Positions 62,545-64,000 of a stretch of DNA of 64,000 bases are shown in pieces (within the stretch, counting starts at the first letter, position 1; every line of letters starts with the position of its first letter). A program made the translations under genes and the position numbers. The stretch lies in the NCBI RefSeq assembly GCF_033406955.1, contig NZ_CP137734.1, forward strand, positions 1 to 64,000, written 5' to 3'. The notes under the pieces were generated by a model. It was not told where the DNA came from. It did no database searches and worked only from the letters and a program-made list of their open reading frames with translations. This DNA comes from Streptomyces violaceoruber. GTDB taxonomy: Bacteria; Actinomycetota; Actinomycetes; Streptomycetales; Streptomycetaceae.

Positions 62545-62787
62545 CTAGGCGGCCAACGTCTCGTCGTCCTGGGCAGCGCTCGTACGGTCGACGTAGCGAG
62601 CGAGCAAGGCGTCCGCCGTGCGCAGGGCTTCCTCGGCGGTGCGAGCACCGGTGATCACACACAGCGTGTAGGTGACGTCGTCGAGTGCCCTGCTGGTGCG
62701 GCCGGTGGGACGCACGTCGTGGTCGATGCGCGCCTGCGCGAACCGGGCCAATACCGCACGCAGTTCCTTCTCCGCCGGAAGGATCAT
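62545..62787 (-). CDS. DUF5133-type small protein
   Basis: An 80-residue protein from ATG 62787: ILPAEKELRAVLARFAQARI, SRALDDVTYTLCVITGARTA and EEALRTADALLARY. Matches the DUF5133 pattern of Streptomyces (LLPA-x-x-ELR, DVxYTLCVxTG). Function unknown; often near STAS or regulator genes. Confidence 0.75.
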   Translation of the reverse strand: MILPAEKELRAVLARFAQARIDHDVRPTGRTSRALDDVTYTLCVITGARTAEEALRTADALLARYVDRTSAAQDDETLAA

Positions 62788-62944
62788 CGTGATACCTCTC
62801 CCCTGGTGAGTCCCGCCCACGGAGCGGCAGGCCGCCGCACACCGCGAGGGTGACTGTCTCCATCAATTCCGCGGCGCCGCTACTGACGGGCCACGTCAAA
62901 CAGAACCCCGGATGCCCCGGGTCGAAAGGTTCATGCCGTGAGGC

Positions 62945-63328
62945 CTAGCAGGTGGCGGCCTCCTCCACCGTCGATCGCACCTTCAGCACGGCGTCGACCC
63001 CCGTGATCTCCAGAAGGCGACGCAACTGCCGCGCGGGCGCAGCCACTCGCAGATCGACGGACCGCTGGGTGAGGATCAGGAGGTTCAGCAGTGCCGAGTC
63101 GGCGAAAGTGATGCCGGAGGCCTCCAGCACCACCTTGGTGTGCTCTCGCGCCGCCGTGCCCAGTGCCTGCGACAAGGGAGTGATCGAGTGCAGGTCGTAC
63201 TCGCCACGCACGCCGACGACCGGGACACCGCACCGTTCGTACAACACCACCGAGGCCTGGTCGAGGTCCTGCGGCCGACTCACGTCGGCAGCGTCCGTGC
63301 ATCCAGTGACCGCCTTGTGCAAAGACAC
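62945..63328 (-). CDS. STAS-domain anti-sigma-factor antagonist
   Basis: A 127-residue STAS protein. Typical blocks are GVPVVGVRGEYDLHSITPLS, QALGTAAREHTKVVLEASGI, the phosphorylation loop TFADSALLNLLILTQ and VAAPARQLRRLLEITGV. The Ser in ADSALL is the usual phosphate site, which would be released by a SpoIIE-type phosphatase like the one at 60028. Start GTG 63328 follows GGGAGGG; GTG 63352 is possible. Confidence 0.85.
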   Translation of the reverse strand: MSLHKAVTGCTDAADVSRPQDLDQASVVLYERCGVPVVGVRGEYDLHSITPLSQALGTAAREHTKVVLEASGITFADSALLNLLILTQRSVDLRVAAPARQLRRLLEITGVDAVLKVRSTVEEAATC

Positions 63329-63428
63329 CTCGGATCCCTCCCACACGTACACAAATCCCGTCCATCGTTACACGAAAACTATGTCATGTACTAGGGTTCA
63401 CGCAAAGAGAGTCGGTAGGATGCCGTGC

Positions 63429-63812
63429 ATGGCAGAGGTACCTGAAGCTCACTCCGGATGGACGTTCGTCACCAACCACGCCCGTGTACTGGCGGCCATC
63501 GCCGACAACCCGAATGCCCGGATCCGCGACATCGCCGCGCACTGCCGGCTCACGGAGCGCGCCGTCCAGCGGATCATCTCGGATCTCGAACAGGACGGAT
63601 ACCTCTCACACACCCGCGACGGACGAACGAACACCTACCGCATCGAGCCCGAAAAGGTGCTGCGCCACCCCGCCGAGGCGGGCCTGACCGTCGCCGCGCT
63701 GCTCTCCCTGCTCGTCCAGGACGAAACCGACCGCGGACGAGCCACGAGCCACCCGGCACCCAGGCCCGGCGCCGGCGCCCACGCCGGCGCCCGCGAAACC
63801 GGCGAGCAGTAG
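63429..63812 (+). CDS. Winged-helix (MarR/ArsR-like) regulator
   Basis: A 127-residue protein: FVTNHARVLAAIADNPNARI, RDIAAHCRLTERAVQRIISD and LEQDGYLSHTRDGRTNTYRI form a winged helix. A Pro/Ala-rich tail follows. Divergent from the STAS gene with about 100 bp between, including an AT-rich promoter-like part. Related small regulators are common in Streptomyces. Confidence 0.78.
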   Translation: MAEVPEAHSGWTFVTNHARVLAAIADNPNARIRDIAAHCRLTERAVQRIISDLEQDGYLSHTRDGRTNTYRIEPEKVLRHPAEAGLTVAALLSLLVQDETDRGRATSHPAPRPGAGAHAGARETGEQ

Positions 63813-63902
63813 GCCCCGGCTCCCGTCCCGGCCGTCGCTCCCCGGCATGCGACCAGCTTCAACGGGCAGTTGAACGGTCCACACAGGGAGGGAAACACGC
63901 TC

Positions 63903-64000
63903 ATGACGACCAAGTCGATCAGGCGGCCGGAGGCGTCGACGCACGAACGCTGTAGGTGCGAAGGGCACGCCGGTGAGGCCGCGGACGAAACACCCGAAAC
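63903..64000 (+). CDS. Start of a small protein running off the window
   Basis: ATG 63903 with GGAGGG about 11 nt before. Open to the end: TTKSIRRPEASTHERCRCEG and HAGEAADETPE. Too short to name. Confidence 0.35.
   Translation, partial: MTTKSIRRPEASTHERCRCEGHAGEAADETPE

Noticed and set aside
1..64000. tRNA, rRNA and CRISPR search by eye
   Set aside because: No cloverleaf-like tRNA, rRNA segment or spaced repeat array was recognised; a tRNAscan-type search would be needed to exclude small RNAs.

Overview
The window is high-GC actinobacterial DNA, most likely an accessory or chromosome-arm region of a Streptomyces. The evidence is the codon use with GTG/TTG starts, the protein families (DUF5133, MmyB-type XRE regulators, a gamma-butyrolactone-receptor-like TetR, a SigR-like sigma factor, SpoIIE/STAS partner-switch proteins) and the very high density of decayed transposases. 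No rRNA, tRNA or CRISPR array was seen.

Layout. 1-3020 is wreckage: IS21 istA/istB, an integrase tail, and frameshifted CYTH, endonuclease VII-like and TusA-like genes. 3400-8700 holds a TetR regulator, a DUF4260 membrane protein, a prolipoprotein diacylglyceryl transferase (lgt), a DUF4190 protein and a ZIP metal transporter. 9160-18290 is an ordered block of regulator/oxidoreductase pairs (SDR with XRE, TetR with SDR, SDR with TetR) plus a TSUP exporter and two methyltransferase-type or transposase genes. 18990-27430 is another IS-rich zone: IS110, ISAs1, IS630 and IS5 remnants, a decayed second ZIP gene, a TnsA-like fragment, and one IS5 element with perfect ends that carries an extra gene. 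27820-40260 returns to regulator/enzyme modules: TetR with a dehydrogenase relic and two tandem flavin monooxygenases, TetR with nitroreductase, AraC with SDR, IclR with alpha/beta hydrolase. 40300-43400 contains truncated genes, a ricin-type lectin piece, the butyrolactone-receptor-like regulator and a plasmid-type primase relic. 43370-47710 is MerR, MFS exporter, second MerR, then a SigR-like sigma factor behind a catalytically altered IS701-like protein. 48300-59860 mixes a GNAT enzyme, an amyloid-motif/TPR relic, an NmrA/SnoaL/XRE module, a MarR/NmrA module with twin operators, a membrane-anchored Mrr-like nuclease and an orphan immunity-type protein. 60030-64000 is a signalling end piece: PAS-GAF-PP2C phosphatase, DUF5133, STAS and winged-helix proteins.

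How it works together (inference): most intact genes fit small, self-contained sensing units in which one regulator faces or precedes one redox, efflux or hydrolase gene, often with a visible palindrome in the shared promoter. These look like defences against small reactive or toxic molecules, collected between mobile-element insertions. The broken genes lie mainly in and around the transposon relics, which fits decay by repeated insertion and deletion, although some single-base frameshifts could be sequence errors.
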